Position numbers and translations under genes: made by a program. A model generated the notes under the pieces. That model did not search any database, had not been told where the DNA came from, and worked only from the letters and a program-made list of their open reading frames with translations. 54,314 nt of DNA from Verrucomicrobiota bacterium (GTDB lineage Bacteria; Verrucomicrobiota; Verrucomicrobiia; Opitutales; UBA953). The stretch is taken from positions 1-54,314 of the forward strand of contig VHCL01000007.1 in the NCBI GenBank assembly GCA_016871725.1, read 5' to 3'. This document shows, piece by piece, positions 8,083 through 17,915 of this stretch (position 1 is the stretch's first letter; each line of letters begins with the position of its first letter).

Positions 8083-8887
8083 CCTCCTGCTCGAGCCGCT
8101 GGCGGAACCCTTCTTCGTGCGGGCGCTCCTCGCCGTGGCCCTCGGCGGCGTCACGTGCGCCTGCCTCGGCGCCTACGTGGTCCTGCGCCGCATGGCGTTC
8201 GTGAGCACGGCGCTCACCCATTCCATCCTGCCGGGGGTGGTCGGCGCGCTGCTGCTCGGCTTCTCGCCTTACGTCGGCGCGCTCGCGGCGGCCCTCCTCA
8301 CGGCCGCCGGCGCGGCCTGGCTCGCGGCGCGCAAGGGCGCCAGCGAGGACAGCGCCATCGGCGTGATGCTCTCGGTCATGTTCGCGGCGGGCGTCGCGCT
8401 CATGCAGCAGGCGAACTCGTGGCGCGACTTCGCCGGGCTGCTCTTCGGGAGCGTGGTCGCGGTCGGCGAGGCCGACCTCCGGACGATCGCCCTGACCGCG
8501 GCCGGCGTGCTCTTCGGCCTGCGCGTCCTGCACAAGGAGCTCGAGCTCGCCGCCTTCGACGAGGAGTACGCGACGCTGCTCGGCGCGCGGCCCGGCCTCA
8601 TGCGGGTCGTCCTGCTCGCCCTCGTCGCGCTCGGCGCGGTCGCCTGCGTGCGCCTCGTCGGCGCTCTGCTGACCACCGCCCTCTTCGTGATCCCGGCGGC
8701 GACGGGCGTGCTGCTCGGCCGCACCGTCCCGCAGGTCATGGCCTGGGGCGTAGGGTGCGCGCTCGCGGGCGGAGTGGCCGGGCTGTATCTCTCATACCAC
8801 CTCCCGGCGGTGCCGTCGGGCGCCGGCATCGTGCTCTGCTGCGCCCTGCCCTACCTGCTGGCGCGGCTCTTCGCGCCGCGGCGCTGA
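8075..8887 (+). CDS. znuB: Metal ABC transporter permease (ABC-3 family)
   Basis: A 270-residue integral membrane protein with about eight hydrophobic segments (for example AFVSTALTHSILPGVVGALL, VSPYVGALAAALLTAAG-type and LVGALLTTALFVIPAATGVL). The ALTHSILPG and RLVGALL..ALFVIPAATG stretches are typical of the ZnuB/MntB/TroC permeases. The ATG overlaps the end of the ATPase gene by 8 bases, giving a three-gene translationally coupled operon. Its stop abuts the stop of the minus-strand gene at 8888 with no visible terminator between them. Confidence 0.9.
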   Translation: MLDLLLEPLAEPFFVRALLAVALGGVTCACLGAYVVLRRMAFVSTALTHSILPGVVGALLLGFSPYVGALAAALLTAAGAAWLAARKGASEDSAIGVMLSVMFAAGVALMQQANSWRDFAGLLFGSVVAVGEADLRTIALTAAGVLFGLRVLHKELELAAFDEEYATLLGARPGLMRVVLLALVALGAVACVRLVGALLTTALFVIPAATGVLLGRTVPQVMAWGVGCALAGGVAGLYLSYHLPAVPSGAGIVLCCALPYLLARLFAPRR

Positions 8888-9244
8888 TCAGGACCGCGGC
8901 GGACGGAGGCAGAGCGGCGGACCGAGCACCTCGCGGGCGACGATGGCGCGCCGCAGCGCGGCGGCGCCGCGGAACTGCGCGCGGTCCGGCCGGACGGGCG
9001 TGCGCTCCGCGACGACGGGCCGCGCGACGGGCTCGGGGCGGACGGGCGCCGCCGCGGGTTCCGGCGCCGGGGCCGGCGCGGGCTTGGCCGCGGAGCGCGG
9101 CCGGCGGACGCGGCGCGGGATGGGCGGCGGAGCCGTCATCACCGACGGCGCCGGCTGCTCGGCCTTCGCCTTCAGCTGCCGGTAGGCCCAGACGGCGAAA
9201 CCGCCGCCGGCCAGCAGGAGCTTGAAGAGGAGCGCGCCTTCCAT
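8888..9244 (-). CDS. Small membrane-anchored protein of unknown function, downstream of floA
   Basis: A 118-residue protein. One N-terminal membrane segment (about residues 3-20, GALLFKLLLAGGGFAVWAY) precedes a basic, Pro/Ala/Arg-rich and probably disordered region (about 25-90). A short amphipathic C-terminal patch follows (RGAAALRRAIVAREVLGPP). I do not recognise a family. The start lies 2 bases after the floA stop on the same strand, which supports a real gene co-transcribed with nfeD-floA. The final residues FRGAAALRRAIVAREVLGPP resemble a docking helix, but that is only an impression. Confidence 0.6.
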   Translation of the reverse strand: MEGALLFKLLLAGGGFAVWAYRQLKAKAEQPAPSVMTAPPPIPRRVRRPRSAAKPAPAPAPEPAAAPVRPEPVARPVVAERTPVRPDRAQFRGAAALRRAIVAREVLGPPLCLRPPRS

Positions 9245-9246
9245 GC

Positions 9247-10260
9247 TCAGGCCTTGGCTCCGGAAGCGGACCCGTCGCCGGCGATGCCCCTGCGCATCTC
9301 GGTGTCGGAACGGAGGTTCTCGAGCCGCTGGAAATCAAGGTAACCCATGCGGCCCGAACGAAGGGCCTCGGCGAGGGCCTGCGGGATCTGGGCTTCGGCC
9401 TCGACGACGCGGGCGCGCATCTCCTCGACGCGGGCGCGCATCTCCTGCTCGAGGGCGACGGCGGCGGCGCGGCGGATCTCGGCCTGGGCCTGCGCCATGT
9501 TCTTGTTGGCGTTGGCCTGCGCCTCCTGGAGGGTGGCGCCGATGTTCTCGCCGACGTCCACGTCCGCGATGTCGATCGACATGATCTCGTAGGCGGTGTT
9601 GGCGTCGAGGCCGCGCTCGAGCACGGTCTTGGAGATGCGGTCCGGGTTCTCGAGGACGAACTTGTAGCTCTCGGAGGAGCCGATGGTCGTCACGATGCCT
9701 TCGCCGACGCGGGCGATGATGGTCTCCTCCTGCGCGCCGCCGACGAAGCGGTCGAGGTTGGTGCGCACGGTCACGCGGGCCTTCACCTTCACCTGGATGC
9801 CGTCCTTGGCCACGGCGTCGATGGTGGTGCGGCCGCTGGACGGGTTCGGGCAGTCGATGACCTTGGGGCTGACGGAGGTGAGGACGGCCTCGAGCACGGA
9901 CTTGTTCGTGCCGCGGGTGGCGATGTCGATCGCGCAGGCGCGGTTCCAGTCGAGGTGCAGGCCGGCCTTCTGCGCCGCGATGAGCGCCTGCACGGTCTGC
10001 ACGATGTTGCCGCCGGCGAGGTAGTGGGCGTCGATCTTCTCGACGTCGACCGAGAGGCCGGCCTTGGTGGCGGCGATCTTGGCGTCGACGATCACGCTGT
10101 ACGGCACGCCGCGCAGGCGCATGCCGACGAGGTCGAAGATGCCGACCTCGGCCCCGGCGAGGCGGGCGCGGACCCAGACGGCGAGGAAGGTGAGGAGAAA
10201 GAGGACGAGCAGGAGCAGGGCTCCGGCGGCGACCCAGATGACGACGTTAGGGATATCCAT
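9247..10260 (-). CDS. floA: Flotillin-like protein FloA (UPF0365)
   Basis: A 337-residue protein with one N-terminal hairpin-like membrane region ([25 protein letters not shown]). The family signatures include [44 protein letters not shown] and a SPHB-like domain with [26 protein letters not shown]. The C-terminus is a Gln/Ala/Glu-rich coiled coil (about 255-310, [16 protein letters not shown]). FloA organises functional membrane microdomains, affecting fluidity, protein secretion and signalling. Its usual partner NfeD lies immediately upstream, 20 bases away. Length and residues match the family. Confidence 0.93.
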   Translation of the reverse strand: MDIPNVVIWVAAGALLLLVLFLLTFLAVWVRARLAGAEVGIFDLVGMRLRGVPYSVIVDAKIAATKAGLSVDVEKIDAHYLAGGNIVQTVQALIAAQKAGLHLDWNRACAIDIATRGTNKSVLEAVLTSVSPKVIDCPNPSSGRTTIDAVAKDGIQVKVKARVTVRTNLDRFVGGAQEETIIARVGEGIVTTIGSSESYKFVLENPDRISKTVLERGLDANTAYEIMSIDIADVDVGENIGATLQEAQANANKNMAQAQAEIRRAAAVALEQEMRARVEEMRARVVEAEAQIPQALAEALRSGRMGYLDFQRLENLRSDTEMRRGIAGDGSASGAKA

Positions 10261-10280
10261 GGCGGTAAGAGGGGAAAGGT

Positions 10281-10763
10281 TCAGCGCGCGCGGCGGACGG
10301 TGACGCGGCCGGCGCCGGCTTCGACGACGACGACGGGTGCGCCGCGTTCGACGAAGCCGTCGAGCGAGAAGGCTTCGAGCAGCGCGCCGTCGACCTCGGC
10401 GGTGCCGGAGGGAGCGAGCACGGTCACGGCCTTGCCGGTCTTGCCGACATACACGGCGTAACCCGCGGCGGCGGGGACGGCGGCGCCGTCGTTGCTGCTG
10501 ACGTTGATCATCGCGCGGCCGATGCCGGTCTGCGGCAGGAGGCGGCGGAAGGCGAAGAACTCCAGGGTGAGGACGACGAGGAAGGCCAAGCAGAAGAGCG
10601 CGCAGGTGAGCGCGCCGGCGGCGGCGGAGAGATAGATGCCGGCGAACGAGACGGCGGCGCCGACGAACCCGAGGAACACCGTCGGCAGGAAGAATTCGGC
10701 GGCGATCAGGAGCAGGCCGGCCACGAGCAGGCTGACCGGCAAGACAAGGGAGACTTGGTCCAT
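10281..10763 (-). CDS. NfeD-like membrane protein (short, NfeD1b type)
   Basis: A 160-residue protein. Three or four hydrophobic segments fill residues 5 to about 85 ([19 protein letters not shown] and later). A C-terminal OB-fold of about 60 residues follows, with [21 protein letters not shown] and [16 protein letters not shown]. This short form lacks the ClpP-like protease domain of long NfeD and partners with flotillins. It is first in the nfeD-floA-small-protein operon. Identification rests on the G.tG.a.t.L.PsG.aevdG pattern and the neighbour. Confidence 0.88.
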   Translation of the reverse strand: MDQVSLVLPVSLLVAGLLLIAAEFFLPTVFLGFVGAAVSFAGIYLSAAAGALTCALFCLAFLVVLTLEFFAFRRLLPQTGIGRAMINVSSNDGAAVPAAAGYAVYVGKTGKAVTVLAPSGTAEVDGALLEAFSLDGFVERGAPVVVVEAGAGRVTVRRAR

Positions 10764-10891
10764 GCCAGGACGATGCCGCGGCCGGGCGGCCTTTCCAATC
10801 TTTTCCGAAGCCTCTGACTACAAAGACGGGGCGTAATTATAAGCCCCCTGTCTCGCTTGCGGAACCGCACCCGCCCGCCCTAGCCTGCCCT

Positions 10892-11407
10892 ATGCCCAAG
10901 AAACCCGCCGCACCCCGCCAAAGCCGGATCAAGGAAGCCCACCACGTGCTCGAAGATGCCTTGCGTAAGGCCGGCGAAGACCGACCGGGCGACCAGGCCC
11001 AGGTCCACGGACAAGTCGCGAAGTCCCTCGGCGTCTCGCCCTCCATGCTCTACAAATGGCGCGAGCCGGCCGACCAAGGCAGCGGCCAGCCCAACCCGCT
11101 CCAGCGGACGGCCCAGCTGATCGCGCTCACCGGCGACACGCGCATCCTCGACTGGCTGGCGGAGAAGGCCGGCGGCCAGTTCACGCCCGTCGAGACCGAA
11201 CCGGCCGCCGGCGCCCTCGACCAGGCCGCCAACACGCTCGTCCGCGAGTTCGGCCTGCTCATCGCCGACGTGGCCGACGCCATCGCGGACCGGCGCGTGA
11301 CCCCGGAGGAGACGCAGGCGCTGCGCGGCAAATGGAACGGGCTGCGCAAGCGCGCCGAGACGTTCGTCCGCCGTTGCGAGAAAGGCGACTACGGCGCCGA
11401 GAAGTGA
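10892..11407 (+). CDS. CII/CP76-like DNA-binding protein, chromosomally resident
   Basis: A 171-residue protein. Residues about 15-90 resemble the phage regulatory CII (Phage_CP76/YmfL) family: an initial helix, an HTH-like stretch GQVAKSLGVSPSMLYKWREP, then NPLQRTAQLIALTGDTRILDWLAEKAGG. The C-terminal half is helical (ANTLVREFGLLIADVADAI, ETQALRGKWNGLRKRAETF). It probably binds DNA. No other phage gene is nearby; the next gene is peptide deformylase, 44 bases on. I read it as a domesticated regulator with unknown targets. The leader CTAGCCTGCCCT before the ATG is pyrimidine-rich. Confidence 0.7.
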   Translation: MPKKPAAPRQSRIKEAHHVLEDALRKAGEDRPGDQAQVHGQVAKSLGVSPSMLYKWREPADQGSGQPNPLQRTAQLIALTGDTRILDWLAEKAGGQFTPVETEPAAGALDQAANTLVREFGLLIADVADAIADRRVTPEETQALRGKWNGLRKRAETFVRRCEKGDYGAEK

Positions 11408-11451
11408 GCGTTTTCGCTTTCCCCGCCCGCGCGAAAGGGTAACCAGAAGCC

Positions 11452-12030
11452 ATGGCCGAATTCACCATCCGCCCCTACGGCGATCCGGTCCTCCGGGCGG
11501 TGGGCGAGCCCGTGCGCGAGTTCGGCGCGCCGCTCCGTTCGCTCGGCGAGGCGATGCTGCGCGCGATGAAGACGGCCAAGGGCATCGGCCTGGCCGCCCC
11601 GCAGGTCGGCCTCTCGCTGCAGCTCTTCGTCATGGACGTGCGCGACGAGGAATTCCGGCCCGTGCTCGACGGCCGGGAACGCGCGCCCGAGGAGATCATG
11701 CCGATGCTGCTGGCCAACGCGACGCTGACCGTCCCTCCGGGCGAACCGGAGACTTACACCGAAGGGTGCCTGTCCTTCCCGGGCGTCACCGGCGACGTCG
11801 AGCGCGTCGAGCGGGCGATCGTGCGCTACCGCGACGCCGACGGCGCCCCGCACGTCCTCGAATGCGCCGGCCTGCTCGCGCGCTGCGCGCAGCACGAGCA
11901 CGACCATTGCCAGGGCGTGCTCTTCATCGACCGCATGACGCGCGCCCACCAGCTGCTGACCGCCGCGAAGGTGAAGAAGCTCAAGCGCGCGACGGCCGCC
12001 GAGATGAAGGCGGCGCGCAAGCAGGGCTGA
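11452..12030 (+). CDS. def: Peptide deformylase
   Basis: A 192-residue enzyme that removes the N-formyl group from nascent proteins. All three family motifs are present: GIGLAAPQVGL (motif 1), EGCLSFPG with the metal-binding Cys (motif 2) and QHEHDH with the two His ligands and Glu (motif 3). Motif 3 continues CQG where most enzymes have LxG. An insertion of about 12 residues (EERAPEEIMPM region) lies between motifs 1 and 2. Its stop abuts the stop of the convergent gene at 12031. The product is cytosolic and acts at the ribosome exit. Confidence 0.95.
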   Translation: MAEFTIRPYGDPVLRAVGEPVREFGAPLRSLGEAMLRAMKTAKGIGLAAPQVGLSLQLFVMDVRDEEFRPVLDGRERAPEEIMPMLLANATLTVPPGEPETYTEGCLSFPGVTGDVERVERAIVRYRDADGAPHVLECAGLLARCAQHEHDHCQGVLFIDRMTRAHQLLTAAKVKKLKRATAAEMKAARKQG

Positions 12031-13200
12031 TCACTTCGCGCCCGGAGCGCCGACGCGGAGCGTGAGCTGGCCGACCGGCACCGCCGCGCCGCCCGCGGGG
12101 ATGCCTTCGATGCGGAACGCGGTCACGCCGGCCGCCGGCGCCTCGGCCGCGCTCGCGCGCCACTTGGCGCCGACCGCGCCGCCGGCCGGACCGCCCCCCG
12201 CGACGATGGCGACGTAAGGATCGCCCGCGACGGAGAGCCTGGTCTGCGTCAGGCAGAGATGGGTCAGCAAGGCCGAGCCGACGGGGTGGCTGTCGCGCTC
12301 GAAACCGAAGGTCCATTCGCCGCTCTGCGCGAGGCGCGGGAGGAAGCTGCGCTCGTCGCGCAAGGCGACGGCGCCCGCGACGGGCGCGGCGGCGGCGTTG
12401 GTCAGCGCGAGCTCGGAGGCGACGATGCGGAGGGAATGCGCGTCGGCGAGACGGAGGAAGAGGAGCGTCTGCGCGCCGTCGGCGCCGACGGCGTACTGCT
12501 CGGCCCAGAGCACGGCGAACTGCTTGGGGGCCGTCGCCGGCTTGAGGCCTTTGGACAAGGCGGGCGCGGCCGGCGCGACGGCCGGCACGTAAGCGTAACC
12601 TTCGGCCGGGACGGCGGCCAGGGCGACGCCGGTGCGGCGCGACCAGGCGGCGCGGAGGTCGGCGGTGAGTTCGGCCGGACGCTCGAGGCCGGCGGCGCCG
12701 AAGCGCAGGGAACCGACGAGATGGGCGGAGACATAACCGAGGTCGGCGGCCTGCTTGTGCAGCCGGCCGACGGCGGCGTCGAGGGCGGCGGACGGCGCGG
12801 CGACTTCGAGGGTGGCGGTGAAATCGACCGGCTTCATCTTCTCGGCCACGCGCTGGCTCGCGGCCAGTCGGAGGCGATTGAGGGAAGGCGCGACCTGCTG
12901 AATCTGGCGGTTGCCCTCGTCGATGATCTTCTGGGCCCGGAGCTTGATCTGCTCGGGGGTCTCGGTGAGCCCGCCGGCCTTGGCGCCATTGGTCGCGGCC
13001 GCCGCCGCGATGCTGGTGTCCATGATACTCTGCCCCTGCTTGACACGCGACTGTCCTAAGGAATTGATGCGCATGGCGTTATGCCACTCGGCGAGTTCCG
13101 CCGGCTTCAGCTCACGCACGACCTCCGCGTCGGAGATGGGAGGGGGAGCGACCGGCTCGCCCGCGGCGAGCATCAGGAAAGAAGCTAGGAGCGCGATCAT
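12031..13200 (-). CDS. Exported protein of unknown function
   Basis: A 389-residue protein with a short signal peptide (MIALLASFLMLAAGEPVAPP). A helical N-terminal third follows, with a Gln/Arg-rich segment (EQIKLRAQKIIDEGNRQIQQ) that may be a coiled coil. From about residue 110 the protein is mixed alpha/beta and Ala-rich. I recognise no domain and no catalytic motif. It is 4 bases downstream of the HPr gene on the same strand, so the two are co-transcribed. That is an odd partner for a phosphocarrier. The frame, coding bias and signal peptide make it a real gene. Confidence 0.75.
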   Translation of the reverse strand: MIALLASFLMLAAGEPVAPPPISDAEVVRELKPAELAEWHNAMRINSLGQSRVKQGQSIMDTSIAAAAATNGAKAGGLTETPEQIKLRAQKIIDEGNRQIQQVAPSLNRLRLAASQRVAEKMKPVDFTATLEVAAPSAALDAAVGRLHKQAADLGYVSAHLVGSLRFGAAGLERPAELTADLRAAWSRRTGVALAAVPAEGYAYVPAVAPAAPALSKGLKPATAPKQFAVLWAEQYAVGADGAQTLLFLRLADAHSLRIVASELALTNAAAAPVAGAVALRDERSFLPRLAQSGEWTFGFERDSHPVGSALLTHLCLTQTRLSVAGDPYVAIVAGGGPAGGAVGAKWRASAAEAPAAGVTAFRIEGIPAGGAAVPVGQLTLRVGAPGAK

Positions 13201-13204
13201 GGGG

Positions 13205-13492
13205 TCAGGATTCGTCGAATTTTCGGGCGAAGAGGGCTTCCATCTCGGTCAGGAGCGCGGCGGCATCCTTGCCCTTGGCGGAGAAACGCAGCTTCGAGCC
13301 CAGGCCGGCGGCCAGCATCATGAGGCCCATGATGCTCTTGCCGTTCACCGACTCATCGTCCTTGGAGACGGTGATCTCGACGTCGGGGTAGCGGTTGGCT
13401 AAACGGACGATCTGGGCGGCCGGACGGGTGTGGATTCCCATGCGGTTCTGGACGGTGAATTCGCGGGCCGAAGCCTCGTGGGTTTCTTCCAT
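13205..13492 (-). CDS. ptsH: HPr-family phosphocarrier protein
   Basis: A 95-residue protein with the HPr active-site pattern NRMGIHTRPAA (His21 is phosphorylated by enzyme I) and a regulatory-serine region SVNGKSIMGLMML (Ser53, the HPr-kinase site position). An N-terminal extension of about 7 residues precedes the usual first strand. No enzyme I or sugar permease gene is visible nearby, so this may act in a regulatory phosphorelay (HprK or PTS-Ntr type) and not in sugar uptake. That is inference. It is transcribed divergently from the pyruvate dehydrogenase operon with about 143 bases between. Confidence 0.93.
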   Translation of the reverse strand: MEETHEASAREFTVQNRMGIHTRPAAQIVRLANRYPDVEITVSKDDESVNGKSIMGLMMLAAGLGSKLRFSAKGKDAAALLTEMEALFARKFDES

Positions 13493-13635
13493 AGATAAAG
13501 GGGGCCTGGGAGAGGTCTCTCAGGATAGGTCAAGGGGGAGGCTGCCCGCAAGTCGGGTCAAGGCAAATTGAGCCGTCGGGAGGGGACGCTTGACCTTCCT
13601 CGCCAGACCCCTCCAATCGAACCAAACGAACTCCC

Positions 13636-14742
13636 GTGGCCAAGCCCGCTGTCCTTACCCATCCCGAATCCCTGAAGCGCCCTGCCGGGCCTTCCGAATA
13701 CGCCAAGGATCCGGTCAACGCCTCGATGTCCAAGGCCGAGAAAATCGCCCTTTACACGAAAATGGCCCGTATCCGCCATTTCGAGCAGCGCTGCATCCGC
13801 ATCTACCAGCAGGGTAAGATCGGGGGCTTCCTCCACCTTTACGTCGGCCAGGAGGCCGTCGCCGCCGGGACCATCTCCCTGCTGGGCAAGCATGACCACA
13901 TCATCACGGGCTACCGCGACCACGGTCACGGCCTGATGGTCGGCATGGGCATGAACGAGTGCATGGCCGAACTGACCGGCCGCGTCACCGGCTGCTCCCA
14001 GGGCAAGGGCGGTTCGATGCACTATTTCGCCCCGGATAAGAACTACTGGGGCGGCCACGGCATCGTCGGCGGCCAGGCCCCCCTCGGCACCGGCCTCGCC
14101 TACGCCGTCAAGTACATGGGCCTGAAAGGCAGCTGCCTCGCCTACATGGGCGACGGCGCCGTCAACCAAGGCGCGGTCCACGAGGCCTACAACCTGGCGG
14201 CCCTCTGGGACCTGCCGATGATCTTCGTCATCGAGAACAACGGGTACTCCATGGGCACCTCCCAGGAGCGCTCCACCGCCCACCCGGGCTGCTTGGCCAA
14301 GCGCGCCGAAGGCTACGGCATGGCCTGGGACGTCATCAACGGCCACGACGTCTACGAAGTGCGCGCCAAGACCGCGATCGCCCTCAAGCGCGCCCACGAG
14401 GAATCCAAGCCGACCGTCCTCGAGATCTTCACCTACCGCTACTTCGGCCATTCGATGGCCGACCCGGACAAGACCTACCGCGACAAGGACGAGATCAAGG
14501 AGTACCGCGACAAGAAGGACCCCGTCCTCCTCTTCGAGCAGGAGCTCCTGCGCGAGAAGATCCTGACCCCGGAGCTTTCCCAGGAGATCAACGACGCCGC
14601 GATGGCCGAAGCCGACAAGGCCGCCGTCTTCGCCGACGAATCGCCGGACCCCACCCTCGCCGACGTCACCAAGCACATCTACTGGGAAGAGGACAACCGC
14701 GGCCCGGACACGACCAGCCGCGGCACCATCATCTTCGAATAA
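13636..14742 (+). CDS. pdhA: Pyruvate dehydrogenase E1 component, alpha subunit
   Basis: A 368-residue thiamine-diphosphate enzyme subunit. The TPP-binding motif runs from GDG (172-174) to ENN (200-202). The substrate-channel sequence GKGGSMHYF and a phosphorylation-loop-like RYFGHSMADPDKTYR are present. A GTG at 13636 gives the full frame. An internal ATG at 13726 (MSKAEKIALY) is an alternative that would remove a poorly conserved 30-residue leader. It is first in the E1alpha-E1beta-E2 operon and decarboxylates pyruvate onto the E2 lipoyl group. Pyruvate is favoured over branched-chain 2-oxoacids by the overall pattern, but not proven. Confidence 0.93.
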   Translation: MAKPAVLTHPESLKRPAGPSEYAKDPVNASMSKAEKIALYTKMARIRHFEQRCIRIYQQGKIGGFLHLYVGQEAVAAGTISLLGKHDHIITGYRDHGHGLMVGMGMNECMAELTGRVTGCSQGKGGSMHYFAPDKNYWGGHGIVGGQAPLGTGLAYAVKYMGLKGSCLAYMGDGAVNQGAVHEAYNLAALWDLPMIFVIENNGYSMGTSQERSTAHPGCLAKRAEGYGMAWDVINGHDVYEVRAKTAIALKRAHEESKPTVLEIFTYRYFGHSMADPDKTYRDKDEIKEYRDKKDPVLLFEQELLREKILTPELSQEINDAAMAEADKAAVFADESPDPTLADVTKHIYWEEDNRGPDTTSRGTIIFE

Positions 14743-14763
14743 TCCTTCTTCGCCCCTACTTCC

Positions 14764-15741
14764 ATGGCCGTCATTACCTACCGCGAGGCGCTCCGCGCCG
14801 CGATGCGCGAAGAGCTCAAGCGCGACGACAAGGTCGTCCTCATGGGCGAAGAAGTCGCCCAGTTCAACGGCGCCTACAAGGTGACCGAAGGTCTCCTCAA
14901 GGAGTTCGGGCCGAAGCGCGTCGTCGACACCCCGATCTCCGAAGCCGGCTTCATCGGCCTCGGCATCGGCGCCTCGATGCTCGGCATCCGTCCCGTGATG
15001 GAGCTGATGTTCTGGTCCTTCTCGTACGTCGCCTTCGACCAGATCGTGAACAACGCCGGCAACATCCGCTACATGTCCGGCGGCCTCATCAACTGCCCGA
15101 TCGTCATCCGCGGTCCGGCCAACGGCGGCACCAACGTCGGCGCCACCCACTCCCACACGCCCGAGGCCATCCTCGCTTCCCACCCCGGCATCAAGGTGGT
15201 CTGCCCGGCCACCCCTTACGACGCCAAGGGCCTCCTCAAGGCGGCCATCCGCGACAACGACCCGGTCTACGTGATGGAGAACACCATCCTTTATAACGAC
15301 AAGGGCGAGGTCCCCGACGAGGATTACATCGTCCCGCTCGGCGTCGCCGACGTGAAGCGCGAAGGCGCCGACCTCACGATCGTCGCCCACGGCCGCGCCG
15401 TGATCACCAGCCTCAAGGCCGCCGAAGTCCTCGAGAAGGAGCACGGCGTCAGCGTCGAGGTCGTCGACCTCCGCTCCATCCGCCCGCTCGACGAGGAGAC
15501 CATCCTCGCCTCCGTCCGCAAGACGCACCGCGCCCTGCTGGTCGAGGAGAACAAGCCCTTCTGCGGCGTCGACGCCCAGGTGGCCTACCTCATCCAGTCG
15601 AAGGCGTTCGACGAGCTCGACGCCCCGATCCACCGCGTGTCCTCGATCGACGCCCCGCAGATCTACTGCAAGCGCCTCGAAGACCAGCAGCTCCCCGACG
15701 TGAACCGCGTCGTCCGCGAAGCCCTCAAGGTCCTCGCCTGA
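14764..15741 (+). CDS. pdhB: Pyruvate dehydrogenase E1 component, beta subunit
   Basis: A 325-residue partner of E1alpha. Signatures include MGEEVAQFNGAYKVTEGL, FGPKRVVDTPISEAGFIGLGIG, RGPANGGTNVGATHSHTPEA and the C-terminal half of the TPP site (DLRSIRPLDEETI). It forms the alpha2beta2 E1 heterotetramer. The gap to pdhA is 21 bases and to the E2 gene 21 bases, both without Shine-Dalgarno motifs. The leader reads CCCCTACTTCC before the ATG. Length and motifs are standard. Confidence 0.95.
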   Translation: MAVITYREALRAAMREELKRDDKVVLMGEEVAQFNGAYKVTEGLLKEFGPKRVVDTPISEAGFIGLGIGASMLGIRPVMELMFWSFSYVAFDQIVNNAGNIRYMSGGLINCPIVIRGPANGGTNVGATHSHTPEAILASHPGIKVVCPATPYDAKGLLKAAIRDNDPVYVMENTILYNDKGEVPDEDYIVPLGVADVKREGADLTIVAHGRAVITSLKAAEVLEKEHGVSVEVVDLRSIRPLDEETILASVRKTHRALLVEENKPFCGVDAQVAYLIQSKAFDELDAPIHRVSSIDAPQIYCKRLEDQQLPDVNRVVREALKVLA

Positions 15742-15762
15742 GCCCCCACCCTCTCCAATCCG

Positions 15763-17049
<1,287 letters not shown>

Positions 17050-17071
17050 GCGGAGCGAAAGCGCCGCCGAG

Positions 17072-17100
17072 ACCCGGGCCCGCGAGGCGCCCGGGTTTTT
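17072..17100 (+). terminator. Rho-independent terminator of the pdh operon
   Basis: An 8-bp GC stem (ACCCGGGC at 17072-17079 and GCCCGGGT at 17089-17096) with a 9-base loop is followed by a run of T. It lies just after the E2 stop. Confidence 0.85.
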
Positions 17101-17110
17101 CATGCCCGCG

Positions 17111-17806
17111 TCAGAACGTGCGCACCGCCGACAGGCCGCCGTCCGCGCGGAGCACCTGGCCGGTCATGAAACGGGCGTGGCCGGAGAGGAGGTGCGCGAC
17201 GAGCGCGGCCATGTCCTCGGAGCGGCCGACCTGCTGGAGCGGGTGACGCTTGCCCGCGGCTTCCTTCTTGAGGTCGGAGTTGAGCAACGGGCCGGCGAGC
17301 GGGGTGTCGGTCAGCGAAGGGGCGATGACGTTCACGCGGATCGCCGGGGCCCACTCGGCGGCGAGGCTGCGGGCCAGCGCCTCGACGGCGCCCTTGGCGG
17401 CGGCGATGCTCGCGTGCATGGGCATCCCCTGCGCGACGGCGACGGTGGAGAAGAGCACGACGGACGCGTCGCCCGAGGCCTTGAGCGCGGGAAGCGCGGA
17501 CTGGAGCGCGGCGATGGCGCCGAAGAGGTTCACCTGCAGGTCGCGCTGGAAATCCTCCGGCGTGAGACGGTGGAACGGCTTGAGCGAGATCGAGCCGGGA
17601 AAATAGACGAAGCCGTCGAGGCGCTCGGGCCAGCTGAGCGGTCCGGGCGCGGCGGCGTCGAACGGCTGCGCGACGAGCCCGAGGTCGGCGAGCTTCTCCG
17701 GCGAACGGCAGGCGGCGTGCACCGTATGGCCGTCGGCCTGGAGCTGCGCGACCGTCGCGCGGCCGATGCCGGAAGTGCCGCCGATGATCGCGATGTGCTT
17801 GGACAT
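17111..17806 (-). CDS. SDR-family protein with the catalytic Tyr replaced
   Basis: A 231-residue Rossmann protein. The nucleotide-binding motif GGTSGIG is intact at residues 9-15, and the C-terminal GQVLRADGG is typical of SDR enzymes. In the active-site segment MHASIAAAKGAVEAL the Lys (138) is present, but the position four residues earlier, where Tyr is expected in YxxxK, is Ile134. A Ser (120) sits in the usual strand. Either this belongs to an SDR branch that does not need Tyr, or it binds nucleotide without classical dehydrogenase activity. It lies tail-to-tail with the pdh operon and has no clear partner. Confidence 0.85.
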   Translation of the reverse strand: MSKHIAIIGGTSGIGRATVAQLQADGHTVHAACRSPEKLADLGLVAQPFDAAAPGPLSWPERLDGFVYFPGSISLKPFHRLTPEDFQRDLQVNLFGAIAALQSALPALKASGDASVVLFSTVAVAQGMPMHASIAAAKGAVEALARSLAAEWAPAIRVNVIAPSLTDTPLAGPLLNSDLKKEAAGKRHPLQQVGRSEDMAALVAHLLSGHARFMTGQVLRADGGLSAVRTF

Positions 17807-17865
17807 GGCCGCAAGGTTGCGGGCCGGGCTTCCGGGTCAAACGACCCGCCGCTTTTCCGGACACG

Positions 17866-17892
17866 AAAAAGGCCGGAGGCGAACCTCCGGCC
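17866..17892 (-). terminator. Rho-independent terminator of the ThuA/DUF1080 cluster
   Basis: On the minus strand a 9-bp stem (GGCCGGAGG / CCTCCGGCC) with a 4-base loop is followed directly by a run of five T (AAAAA at 17866-17870 on the plus strand). It sits 23 bases after the ThuA stop and closes the minus-strand cluster. Confidence 0.85.
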
Positions 17893-17915
17893 TGATCGGA
17901 CGACCGGCGGGCCGC

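Noticed and set aside
13493-13635. Regulatory hairpin (CCTGGGAGAG..CTCTCAGG) between ptsH and pdhA
   Set aside because: The stem has a bulge of two bases and only eight pairs; not convincing as an operator or riboswitch.
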